Source: an uncultured Paraprevotella sp.
GTDB taxonomy: Bacteria > Bacteroidota > Bacteroidia > Bacteroidales > Bacteroidaceae
NCBI GenBank assembly: GCA_900766785.1
Contig: CAAFWT010000063.1
Coordinates: 1 to 24,940 of the forward strand
Length of the DNA: 24,940 nt
Direction of reading: 5' to 3'
This document shows, piece by piece, positions 16,924-23,633 of this stretch. The notes under the pieces were generated by a model. That model had not been told where the DNA came from and ran no database searches. It saw nothing but the letters and a program-made list of their open reading frames with translations. A program made the translations under genes and the position numbers. Every line of letters begins with the position of its first letter. The first letter of the stretch is position 1.

Positions 16924-17754
16924 TCAGTGTTTCCTCAACACTTTTACCTCCACGCCTCCCAGCTGCGAAGCCAGTTCGGAGAAGGAGCTCTGGAATGAGC
17001 CGTAAATCTTCTCCGTACGAGCCAGGGTGTACATATCCACGATACCTCCCTTGATACCGGCTATCGAGTTGCGGTCTGCCTCCTCGCTGGCGGTAATCAA
17101 ACGGTTTCCATAGCGCGAGCGCATCTCTGCCTTGATGGCCTCGGAATCTGTAGCCAGGAAAATTCTGGTATCGGCATTCTGCTCCACTTCCCTATCGATG
17201 GCCTCCACAAACAGTTCTGTGGGGCTCTGCAGAATGGAGGCCATATGGTCCGTTCGGCGGATGTGCACACCTATGGTATGCGAGGAGAACCTGTCCTCAT
17301 AGGCATCTATCTCATGCTGCACATCGGGAAGGGGAACAAAGAGGCGCCTGAGCAGGGCATAATCATACGGATAGAAGTCCGTATAGGACGCCAGATAGAC
17401 ATCCCCCTGACGAGCCCATGCCTCGAAATCAAAATGCTGCATCCGCAGGGGTGTAATCCGGGCTTCGTAGAGAGCATCCCTGAACATCATGCGCTGATAC
17501 AGACGGGGCACAAACAGATTCTTCCTGCGCGGACGGTCCAGAGTGAGATAATCACACCAGGAAGCATCACGAAGAATGAGTCCCTCCTGATGAATGGGTT
17601 CGAAGAGTGCATGGAAAGGTGCATTGAGCGCCCAGTCCCTAAACCACACAGACTCCATCTCCACACCCACCTTACGATTCAGGGTGTACGAGGCAGCCAG
17701 GGCTCTCATGCGATTGGCCAGTCCTCCTGCCGGTACAAATAGCATCTTTTTCAT
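16924..17754 (-). CDS. Fucosyltransferase-like protein (NodZ/FUT8-type fold)
   Basis: A 276-residue protein resembling the fucosyltransferase superfamily that includes NodZ and O-fucosyltransferases. The N-terminal loop is LFVPAGGLANRMRALAASYTL (residues 5-25). IGVHIRRTDH (161-170) contains the HxRR motif that binds GDP-fucose in that superfamily, IFLATDS (198-204) follows, and DMYTLARTEKIYGSFQSSFSELASQLGG (240-267) matches the C-terminal SS.S..A motif. It would act in the cytosol on a glycan or lipid-linked acceptor. The ATG at 17754 is chosen because the conserved fold begins immediately after it and a -7 box lies 23 nt upstream; the frame is open to 17871. It stands alone, about 4.5 kb from the glycan operon start. 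Donor GDP-fucose is inferred, not shown. Confidence 0.7.
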   Translation of the reverse strand: MKKMLFVPAGGLANRMRALAASYTLNRKVGVEMESVWFRDWALNAPFHALFEPIHQEGLILRDASWCDYLTLDRPRRKNLFVPRLYQRMMFRDALYEARITPLRMQHFDFEAWARQGDVYLASYTDFYPYDYALLRRLFVPLPDVQHEIDAYEDRFSSHTIGVHIRRTDHMASILQSPTELFVEAIDREVEQNADTRIFLATDSEAIKAEMRSRYGNRLITASEEADRNSIAGIKGGIVDMYTLARTEKIYGSFQSSFSELASQLGGVEVKVLRKH

Positions 17755-17777
17755 CTTACAGACTTTCTTTCTGTTTG

Positions 17778-17785
17778 CAAAGATA
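17778..17785 (-). promoter_or_regulatory. -7 box of the fucosyltransferase-like gene
   Basis: TATCTTTG on the minus strand is a perfect TAnnTTTG match. No convincing -33 element is seen. It supports the start at 17754 with a leader of about 20 nt. Confidence 0.6.
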
Positions 17786-17986
17786 ACACAAAGCAGAGGC
17801 AAGATGGCATATTCAGACCGATATTTTTCTCTGGTAGGTGCACTCCAAGAGTATTTCCCCAAAAGTGACATTTTGCATTCCTTTCAGCTTTCTCTGCTTA
17901 CTGTTTGAATTCCACAGGCACGCTCAGAATCCATCAGAATGAACCGACGACCATCTCACCGGCATCTGAGCGACGCTGAAAGGGGC

Positions 17987-18009
17987 CAGAAACGGCCTTG
18001 CAAACCCAT
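17987..18009 (+). repeat. Degenerate dispersed repeat, copy 1
   Basis: CAGAA followed by GGCCTTGCA and CCCAT also occurs at 18305-18326 in the same order and orientation; a shorter TTGCAnCCCATCTG relative lies at 18438-18453. The copies differ by a few bases and one indel, as expected for old copies of an extragenic repeat. Confidence 0.5.
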
Positions 18010-18124
18010 GAGACATGCCTTTCTGACAGGTAAGCAGGAGCCGACAGGCATTTGCACCCCACCAGACACACGTTTAAGTACTGATTTACAGACGTTTAGA
18101 AAGAGCACTATACACGATTCTGAG

Positions 18125-18192
18125 CCAGACGCAAATATTTGCAACCGAGGATGCAAGTATTTGCAAGTAAGGTTGCAAACGTTTGCGTCTGG
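18125..18192. repeat. Array 2: three 12-bp palindromes with 22-bp period inside an inverted repeat
   Basis: GCAAATATTTGC (18131-18142), GCAAGTATTTGC (18153-18164, one imperfect pair) and GCAAACGTTTGC (18175-18186) are spaced exactly 22 bp apart with 10-nt spacers. The whole array is bounded by CCAGACGC (18125-18132) and its complement GCGTCTGG (18185-18192). As in array 1 the outer bases of each palindrome are GCA...TGC and only the inner hexamer differs; one spacer begins AACC and, read on the minus strand, the two begin AACC and ATCC, the same as the first two in array 1. Confidence 0.9.
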
Positions 18193-18304
18193 AAATTCAT
18201 CTATTCATCGGCATGAGAAAATGCCTTCTCCCTACCCCATTTTCATGTCCACGGGACCACATACCTGACTCATCCGAACCGAAAAAATGAGTTCAAAACA
18301 GCCT

Positions 18305-18326
18305 CAGAAGAGGCCTTGCAGCCCAT
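18305..18326 (+). repeat. Degenerate dispersed repeat, copy 2
   Basis: Second copy of the CAGAA...GGCCTTGCA...CCCAT sequence found at 17987-18009, in the same orientation, extended by CTGG which the partial copy at 18438 also shares in part. Confidence 0.5.
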
Positions 18327-18364
18327 CTGGAGGGGGAATAAGACGTTCCGAGAGGACGGATTTC

Positions 18365-18395
18365 CTGCACAAAAAGAGCCTTTTGTGCAGTTTTT
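18365..18395 (+). terminator. Orphan rho-independent terminator
   Basis: CTGCACAAAA (18365-18374) pairs perfectly with TTTTGTGCAG (18381-18390) around a 6-nt loop and is followed by TTTTTCTCTC. It is oriented for plus-strand transcription, but no plus-strand gene lies upstream until the genes ending at 16796, which already have a terminator. A small RNA could end here. Confidence 0.7.
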
Positions 18396-18538
18396 CTCTC
18401 CAGATTGGGAGCCGATCCCGCAACCTTCCAACTGTCATTTTGCAACCCATCTGCGGCATTTTGATAACATTTCGTCACCATAAAAGGACGTATCAGGAAT
18501 GTTCTCTCATACGCATTCCCATGTGCCTGGCCGTTAAA

Positions 18539-18572
18539 GCGGCTCTGGGAAAACAACATGGGGAAGGGATTC
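18539..18572. repeat. Copy of the array 1 flanking sequence
   Basis: On the plus strand this reads GGCTCTGGGAAAACAACATG then GGGAAGGGATTC. The reverse complement of 1-36 reads GGCTGAGCTGAAAAACATGG then GAGAAGGGATTC, a close match over about 32 nt. A looser inverted relative occurs at 18224-18246. Confidence 0.6.
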
Positions 18573-18650
18573 ATAGATGAAACCGAAGAGAATCGTTGGC
18601 ACCCGTTAAACAAGTTTTCTACTGAGCCTGGACAATTCTCATGCCGAGCA

Positions 18651-18690
18651 TATAAAACGAGGGCTGAATCCCTTGTGGAACTCAGCCCTC
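18651..18690 (-). terminator. Terminator of the tRNA-Pro gene
   Basis: On the minus strand GAGGGCTGA (18690-18682) pairs with TCAGCCCTC (18667-18659) around a 14-nt loop, followed by GTTTTATA. It begins 7 nt past the tRNA 3' end. Confidence 0.85.
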
Positions 18691-18696
18691 TTCAGG

Positions 18697-18769
18697 TCGG
18701 GATGACAAGACTCGAACTTGCGACCTCGCGCCCCCCAGACGTGTGCGCTACCAACTGCGCTACATCCCG
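18697..18769 (-). tRNA. tRNA-Pro (anticodon GGG)
   Basis: The 73-nt minus-strand sequence folds as a standard tRNA: acceptor CGGGATG/CATCCCG, D arm GCGC-AGTTGGTA-GCGC, anticodon loop CTGGGGG (anticodon GGG, reading CCC and CCU), five-base variable loop AGGTC, and T arm GCAAG-TTCGAGT-CTTGT, with discriminator A. The CCA end is not encoded (ACCT follows). The first base pair C1-G72 is typical of tRNA-Pro. Unusual: the anticodon stem CACGT/GCGCG has an A-C mismatch at 28-42 and a T-G wobble at 31-39, and the T stem has a G-T pair. It has its own promoter and terminator. Confidence 0.93.
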
Positions 18770-18788
18770 AAACCTTTCGTTTGTGCTG

Positions 18789-18820
18789 CAAAGGTAGAGC
18801 ATTTTTTCTGTCCCTCCAAA
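18789..18820 (-). promoter_or_regulatory. Promoter of the tRNA-Pro gene
   Basis: On the minus strand TTTG (18820-18817) and TACCTTTG (18796-18789) are spaced 20 nt apart and lie about 20 nt before the tRNA 5' end. Both boxes match the Bacteroidetes consensus. Confidence 0.75.
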
Positions 18821-18828
18821 TATTTTCG

Positions 18829-18836
18829 TAACTTTG
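18829..18836 (+). promoter_or_regulatory. -7 box of the aroA operon
   Basis: TAACTTTG is a perfect TAnnTTTG match on the plus strand, giving a leader of about 30 nt to the aroA ATG. The -33 position holds only a weak TTCTG (18806-18810), which overlaps the spacer of the divergent tRNA promoter. Confidence 0.65.
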
Positions 18837-18873
18837 TATCATATTTACAAGCAAATTCATCATACTGACAGAA

Positions 18874-20151
18874 ATGCGCATCAGGCTATATCCACCAGAG
18901 AAACTCAGGACAGAAGCACAAATACCTGCAAGCAAGAGTATTAGCAATCGTGCGCTCATCATACAAGCATTGGCCGGAAGGAATGCGGCAGAAGAGCAAC
19001 CAGAGGTGAAGAATCTCTCGGACTGCGATGATACCCAGGTTATGACACGAGCCCTGAACCTAATGCCCCATACCATAGACATCATGGCAGCAGGAACTGC
19101 CATGAGATTCCTGACCGCTTACCTGAGCATCACCGCAGGCACACACATCATCACCGGCACCGAACGCATGCGCCATCGCCCTATAGGCATACTGGTGGAT
19201 GCCCTGCGCGAATTAGGTGCCCAGATAGAATATGCCGAAGAGACCGGATTCCCACCCCTGCGCATCACAGGACAGGAACTGAAGGGAGGCAGCCTTTCCC
19301 TCTCGGGAAGCGTGAGCAGTCAGTACATAAGCGCTCTGCTCATGATAGCTCCCATGATGGAACAAGGGCTCACGCTCACGCTCACAGGCGATATCGTAAG
19401 CCGGCCATACATAGACATGACGCTGACCATCATGGCTACCTTCGGAGCAAAAGCACAATGGAAAGACGAACGTACGCTCAGAGTGGAACCCGAGAAGTAC
19501 AAGCCCACACCTTATACCATTGAGAACGACTGGAGCGCCAGCAGTTACTGGTATGAGATGGTGGCACTCACACAAGACCCCGAACCCAAGGTAACCCTGC
19601 AGCGACTCTTCAGAAAGAGCACACAGGGAGACTCTGCCATCCAGGACATCTTCAGCCATCTGGGAGTGCACACCCATTTCTTTACCAACGAGGAAGGAGT
19701 GGAATGCATAGAGCTCACTCGCCAGGGCTGTCCCTGCAAGCATCTGGATTATGACTTTGTACGCCAGCCCGACCTGGCACAGACCGTGGTGGTCACCTGC
19801 GTGATGATGGGCATCACATTCCGCTTTACGGGTCTGCAGAGCTTGAAGATCAAGGAGACCGACCGCCTGACGGCTCTCTGCACCGAACTGCGTAAACTGG
19901 GATATGTGCTCAAGGAGCAGGACGGACACACACTCCTATGGGAAGGAGAGCGATGCACGCCTGAGAAACGACCCATCATGGACACCTATGAGGACCATCG
20001 TATGGCCATGTCAATGGCTCCCGCATGTATGCAGACAGGGATGATAGAGATGAATGACCCACATGTGGTGAGCAAATCCTACCCACGCTTTTGGGAAGAG
20101 CTCACAGGATTTCGTATAGAGAAGGAACAGGAAGGAGGCTACCAGAGATGA
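18874..20151 (+). CDS. aroA: 3-phosphoshikimate 1-carboxyvinyltransferase (EPSP synthase)
   Basis: A full-length 425-residue EPSP synthase, the cytosolic enzyme joining phosphoenolpyruvate to shikimate 3-phosphate in chorismate synthesis. Motifs in order: PASKSISNRALI (residues 18-29, with Lys21), AAGTAMRFLTA (72-82), TERMRHRPI (96-104), SGSVSSQYISALLM (144-157), QPDLAQT with the probable catalytic Asp300 (298-304), KIKETDRLTAL with Glu328 (325-335), and EDHRMAMS (373-380). The Bacteroidetes version replaces the usual LPG(S/D)KS with IPASKS. The first ATG fits the conserved N-terminus. Its stop overlaps the next gene's start by 4 nt (ATGA), so the two are translationally coupled; porW and porX follow on the same strand. 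Confidence 0.97.
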   Translation: MRIRLYPPEKLRTEAQIPASKSISNRALIIQALAGRNAAEEQPEVKNLSDCDDTQVMTRALNLMPHTIDIMAAGTAMRFLTAYLSITAGTHIITGTERMRHRPIGILVDALRELGAQIEYAEETGFPPLRITGQELKGGSLSLSGSVSSQYISALLMIAPMMEQGLTLTLTGDIVSRPYIDMTLTIMATFGAKAQWKDERTLRVEPEKYKPTPYTIENDWSASSYWYEMVALTQDPEPKVTLQRLFRKSTQGDSAIQDIFSHLGVHTHFFTNEEGVECIELTRQGCPCKHLDYDFVRQPDLAQTVVVTCVMMGITFRFTGLQSLKIKETDRLTALCTELRKLGYVLKEQDGHTLLWEGERCTPEKRPIMDTYEDHRMAMSMAPACMQTGMIEMNDPHVVSKSYPRFWEELTGFRIEKEQEGGYQR

Positions 20152-20567
20152 TTTACCTGCTGGCAGCCCTAAGCCTGCTGGCCCTTGGCGCCACGGCTGC
20201 CCTGCTCTATCTGAAGGGAGACAAGGCGAAGGCGGAAACAGAAAAGCCCATCCTGCCTGATGCCGAATGCTGCGGACAGCATGAGGTGTGTGAGCGAGAG
20301 AGCCTCCTCTCGGCCGTAAGCAAAGAGGTGGAATACTATGACGATGAGGAACTGGACCGCTTCAGAGGACGTGCCCCAGAGGACTATACCGAACAGGAGA
20401 CCGAGGAGTTTCAGGATGTGCTCTACACCATGAAGGAGGAGGAAGTGGCAGGATGGGCAAGAAGTCTGCAACTGAGAGGCATTCAGATGCCCGAGGAGGT
20501 GCGCGAGGAGGTGATACTCATCGTGGAGGAGCGCAGGCAGAATGCACAATCCCATCACAAAGCATAA
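20148..20567 (+). CDS. Small single-pass membrane protein with CCxxHxxC motif
   Basis: A 139-residue protein with an N-terminal membrane segment (IYLLAALSLLALGATAALLYL, residues 2-22) followed by a basic KGDKAKAE, so the body is probably cytosolic. Next comes a cysteine cluster CCGQHEVC (41-48), which could bind a metal, then a strongly acidic helical region (EVEYYDDEELDRFRG, YTEQETEEFQDVLYTMKEEE) and MPEEVREEVILIVEERR near the end. I do not recognise a characterised family; similar short proteins sit beside aroA or porW in other Bacteroidales, as far as I recall. The ATG at 20148, overlapping the aroA stop, is chosen over 20091 because the membrane segment starts there. A role with T9SS is possible only by position. 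Confidence 0.75.
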   Translation: MIYLLAALSLLALGATAALLYLKGDKAKAETEKPILPDAECCGQHEVCERESLLSAVSKEVEYYDDEELDRFRGRAPEDYTEQETEEFQDVLYTMKEEEVAGWARSLQLRGIQMPEEVREEVILIVEERRQNAQSHHKA

Positions 20568-20581
20568 TAATAGGATACGCG

Positions 20582-20616
20582 CGTACGTTATATATAAATA
20601 AAAAAGTCTCGTACGT
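20582..20616. repeat. CGTACGT direct repeat before porW
   Basis: CGTACGT occurs at 20582-20588 and 20610-20616, 28 bp apart, flanking an AT-rich TATATATAAATAAAAAA stretch in the 76-nt gap before porW. CGTACG is itself palindromic. It could be an operator pair; no TAnnTTTG box is seen, so a separate porW promoter is unproven. Confidence 0.3.
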
Positions 20617-20643
20617 GGGACATAGCCAAAGAGAAGAAACGGA

Positions 20644-23592
20644 ATGAGAGAGAGAGCATACATAAGCTGGATGGGCAAATGCATGAGAGGCATAGGCCTG
20701 GGCATGCTCGTATCCGCTATGGCTATGCTCACCGCCTGCTCTACCAAGAAGAACACCTCGGCCACACGATTCTATCATGCCACCACAGCACGCTTCAACA
20801 CGCTCTACAACGGGCAGGTGGCTTACAAGGAGGGACGTGAAGCACAGCTCAAAGGACATGTGGAAGACTATACCCAGCTACTGCCCATGTATATCTGCAC
20901 CAACAAGAAAACGGCTGAAGTGGGCAAGGGTAACTATGAGACTGCCATCACCAAGAGCGAAAAAGCCATCAAGGTGCACAGCATCAAGAAGCGTCCCACC
21001 ACCAATGCCAACAAGCGCAAGACAGCCAAGGAGAAAGCTTACCTGGCTCGCAAGGAGTTTAACCCCTATCTGTATCGCGCATGGTTTCTGATGGCAGAAT
21101 CACAGTTCCGCCGAGGGGAGTTCATCGAAGCCGCCAGCACCTACAACTACATCCTGAGACTCTACAGCACCCAACCAGATATCGTATGCGTGGCAAAGGC
21201 CAGACTGGCACGATGCTACGTGGCTCTGGAGTGGGCCTATGATGCCGAGGACATCCTGGGAAAGATGAAGCGGGACAGCATCACCCCAAAGGGCGTGGTG
21301 GAAAAAGAATGCACCGAGGCTGCCTATAGAATACTGACTCAGCAATATAAGGAAGCCATCCCCTGCCTGAAGACTGCCATTAAGGCTACCCGCGAGAAGG
21401 TGGAGCGGGCACGTCTGAACTTCCTGCTGGGACAACTCTACCGCGAGACAGGAGACAACACACAGGCCTACAAGGCTCTGAGTAAAGTGCGGAAGGCCAG
21501 TCCGCCCTATGAGATGTCATTCAATGCCAGCATCCTGCAAACAGAAGTCATGCCCAAAAGCAAGTTCAGCCAGATGATTACCAGGCTGAAGAGAATGGCC
21601 AAGAGTGACAAGAACAAGAACTACCTGGACCAGGTGTATTACGCCATGGGAAACATCTATCTGGGAGTGCAGGATACAGCACGTTGCCTGTCGGCCTGGG
21701 AGAAAGGAGTGGAGGAAGCCACCAAGAGCGGGCCATCGAAAGCCATGCTCCTGCTCCGACTGAGCCAGATGTACTGGGAGAAGGAAGACTATATCAATGC
21801 CGCACGTACCTACAAGGGCTGTGTAGGTATCCTGGACAAGGAGCACGACGAATATAAGGAGGCCGAGCGCAGAAGCAAAATCCTGAGCGAACTGGAGCCT
21901 CATCTGAGCACCATCAAACTGCAGGACAGCCTGCAAGCCCTGGCCAAGATGAGCGAACCGGAATATACGGCTGCCATAGACAGGGTCATAGAGGCCCTGA
22001 AGAAGAAGGAGAAAGAGGAGGAGAAGAAGGCTGCACGCAACGGAACCGCCACCAACAACAACGCCTCTGCTGGCAACAATGCTGCCGCCGGAGCACAACG
22101 TCCACAGCAGAACACAGGAATGAATGCCGGCACAGGGCAGAAAGGTGCATGGTACTTCTATAACCCCAACATGGTCAAACAGGGAGAACAGGAGTTCCGC
22201 AAGCGATGGGGACAACGCCCCAACGAGGACTACTGGCGCATCAGCAACCGACAGATGCTGCCAGGCGCAGAGAATCAGGAAGAGACCTCCATAAGCGAAG
22301 CACAAGCCGACAGTCTCTACGGAGCTGGTGGCGAAGATAATCTGGACGAGGATGAACAGGCACGCAAGGACTCTCTGGCCAACGATCCTCACCACAGGGA
22401 ATATTATCTGAAGCAGATTCCGTTTACTGAGGAACAGATGGCGGAATCAAACAGCCTGCTGGCCGAAGGATTATACCATGCAGGCATACTGGAACAGGAA
22501 CGACTCGAGAATTTCCCTCTGGCAGAAAAAACCATGCTCCGACTGCTCAATGACTTCCCCGAACAGGAGGGACTGGACGATATCTATTACCATCTCTTCC
22601 TGCTCTATGGACGCATCGGGAACCCCGAAGAAGCAGAACAGTATCGCAGGCGATTACTGGAGGAATACCCAGAGAGCAAACTGGCCGCACTTCTCGGAAG
22701 TCCTTACTATGAGATGATAGCCAAAAACGGCAAGCACATGGAGGACTCCCTATATGCACAAGCATACCAGGCATACACCACAGGAGACTATGCTCAGGTG
22801 GAGAAGAACTACCTCTTCAGCACCGAAAACTTCCCTCAGGGAATACACCGTGCCCGTATGCTCTTCATCAGAGCCATGGCCAATCTGTATGGAGGAGAGC
22901 GCGACACCTTCCTGGTCTCGCTCAAGGAAGTGGTACAGAAATATCCTAAAGAAGAAGTCACCCAGCTGGCCAATGCCATCGTGAAAGGTTTGGATGAGGG
23001 ACGACAACTCATGAGCGAGCAATACGATGCCAGCAGCATCTGGGCTCGGCGGACACGCAAAGAGGGCGCGGACAGTACGGACACCGCCAAGCAGCTCTCT
23101 GAGGAGCGATACACCAACTTCGTGTTCATACTGGCATATCCCTCTGCCAGCCTGGACGAGGACCTACTCCTCTATGAAATGGCGCACTACAACTTCACCA
23201 GCTATATGGTGCGCAACTTCGACCTGGAGATAACCGAAGACCGAGGGTTGCGCATGATGACCATCAAGGGATTCCTTTCCTATGACGAAGCGCATGCCTA
23301 TGCACAGAAACTCTATGCCGACAAGCAAATGAGTACGCTGCTCAAGGGGATACGCTCGCTCATCATCTCGGAAGAGAATCTGAAACTCATCGGCACAGAA
23401 TACAGTTTCGACGACTATAAGGAATTCTACGAGACACACTTCGCTCCCATGCAAGTACCTGAGGACTTGCAGATTGACGAACCCACAGACCTGAAGATAA
23501 TAGATCCCGACGACGTCATCGAGGAGGAGGAAGAAGAAGAGGGAGAGGAGACCGAAGATGCTGGTTATGATGACTTCCCCTACGGTTTTTAG
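20644..23592 (+). CDS. porW: PorW/SprE-type TPR lipoprotein of the type IX secretion system
   Basis: A 982-residue lipoprotein. The signal peptide ends in a lipobox LTAC with Cys32; the ATG at 20644 gives a long n-region, and ATGs at 20671 or 20683 are also possible. TPR-type helical repeats fill about 50-440 and 590-790. A charged, Ala/Asn/Gln-rich linker (about 450-500) precedes GAWYFYNPNMVKQGEQEFRK...WGQRPNEDYWR (from residue 501), the signature of the SprE/PorW family. The C-terminal part (about 820-940) is followed by a very acidic tail with a run of seven Glu. In Flavobacterium and Porphyromonas this protein is needed for T9SS and gliding. It is encoded just upstream of porX, which supports the call. 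Confidence 0.88.
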   Translation: MRERAYISWMGKCMRGIGLGMLVSAMAMLTACSTKKNTSATRFYHATTARFNTLYNGQVAYKEGREAQLKGHVEDYTQLLPMYICTNKKTAEVGKGNYETAITKSEKAIKVHSIKKRPTTNANKRKTAKEKAYLARKEFNPYLYRAWFLMAESQFRRGEFIEAASTYNYILRLYSTQPDIVCVAKARLARCYVALEWAYDAEDILGKMKRDSITPKGVVEKECTEAAYRILTQQYKEAIPCLKTAIKATREKVERARLNFLLGQLYRETGDNTQAYKALSKVRKASPPYEMSFNASILQTEVMPKSKFSQMITRLKRMAKSDKNKNYLDQVYYAMGNIYLGVQDTARCLSAWEKGVEEATKSGPSKAMLLLRLSQMYWEKEDYINAARTYKGCVGILDKEHDEYKEAERRSKILSELEPHLSTIKLQDSLQALAKMSEPEYTAAIDRVIEALKKKEKEEEKKAARNGTATNNNASAGNNAAAGAQRPQQNTGMNAGTGQKGAWYFYNPNMVKQGEQEFRKRWGQRPNEDYWRISNRQMLPGAENQEETSISEAQADSLYGAGGEDNLDEDEQARKDSLANDPHHREYYLKQIPFTEEQMAESNSLLAEGLYHAGILEQERLENFPLAEKTMLRLLNDFPEQEGLDDIYYHLFLLYGRIGNPEEAEQYRRRLLEEYPESKLAALLGSPYYEMIAKNGKHMEDSLYAQAYQAYTTGDYAQVEKNYLFSTENFPQGIHRARMLFIRAMANLYGGERDTFLVSLKEVVQKYPKEEVTQLANAIVKGLDEGRQLMSEQYDASSIWARRTRKEGADSTDTAKQLSEERYTNFVFILAYPSASLDEDLLLYEMAHYNFTSYMVRNFDLEITEDRGLRMMTIKGFLSYDEAHAYAQKLYADKQMSTLLKGIRSLIISEENLKLIGTEYSFDDYKEFYETHFAPMQVPEDLQIDEPTDLKIIDPDDVIEEEEEEEGEETEDAGYDDFPYGF

Positions 23593-23633
23593 TACGACAG
23601 AATACAGACAGAAACACAAAAGAACTCCTACAT

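Larger units (their letters stand above)
17786..18653. other. Repeat-rich non-coding region
   Basis: No protein gene is supported in this stretch; the short open frames run through palindromes and hairpins and have no recognisable domains. It holds palindrome array 2, an orphan plus-strand terminator, related copies of a 22-nt sequence (17987-18009 and 18305-18326, with a partial copy at 18438-18453), a copy of the array 1 flank (18539-18572), and small hairpins such as GGAATG/CATTCC (18497-18518). Confidence 0.7.

Noticed and set aside
17939..18268. Plus-strand open frame of 109 codons running through array 2
   Set aside because: It reads across the palindromes and has no recognisable domain; composition looks like non-coding DNA.
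21517..22395. A 292-codon open frame on the minus strand
   Set aside because: It is antisense within porW, has no recognisable domain, and arises from the codon bias of porW.
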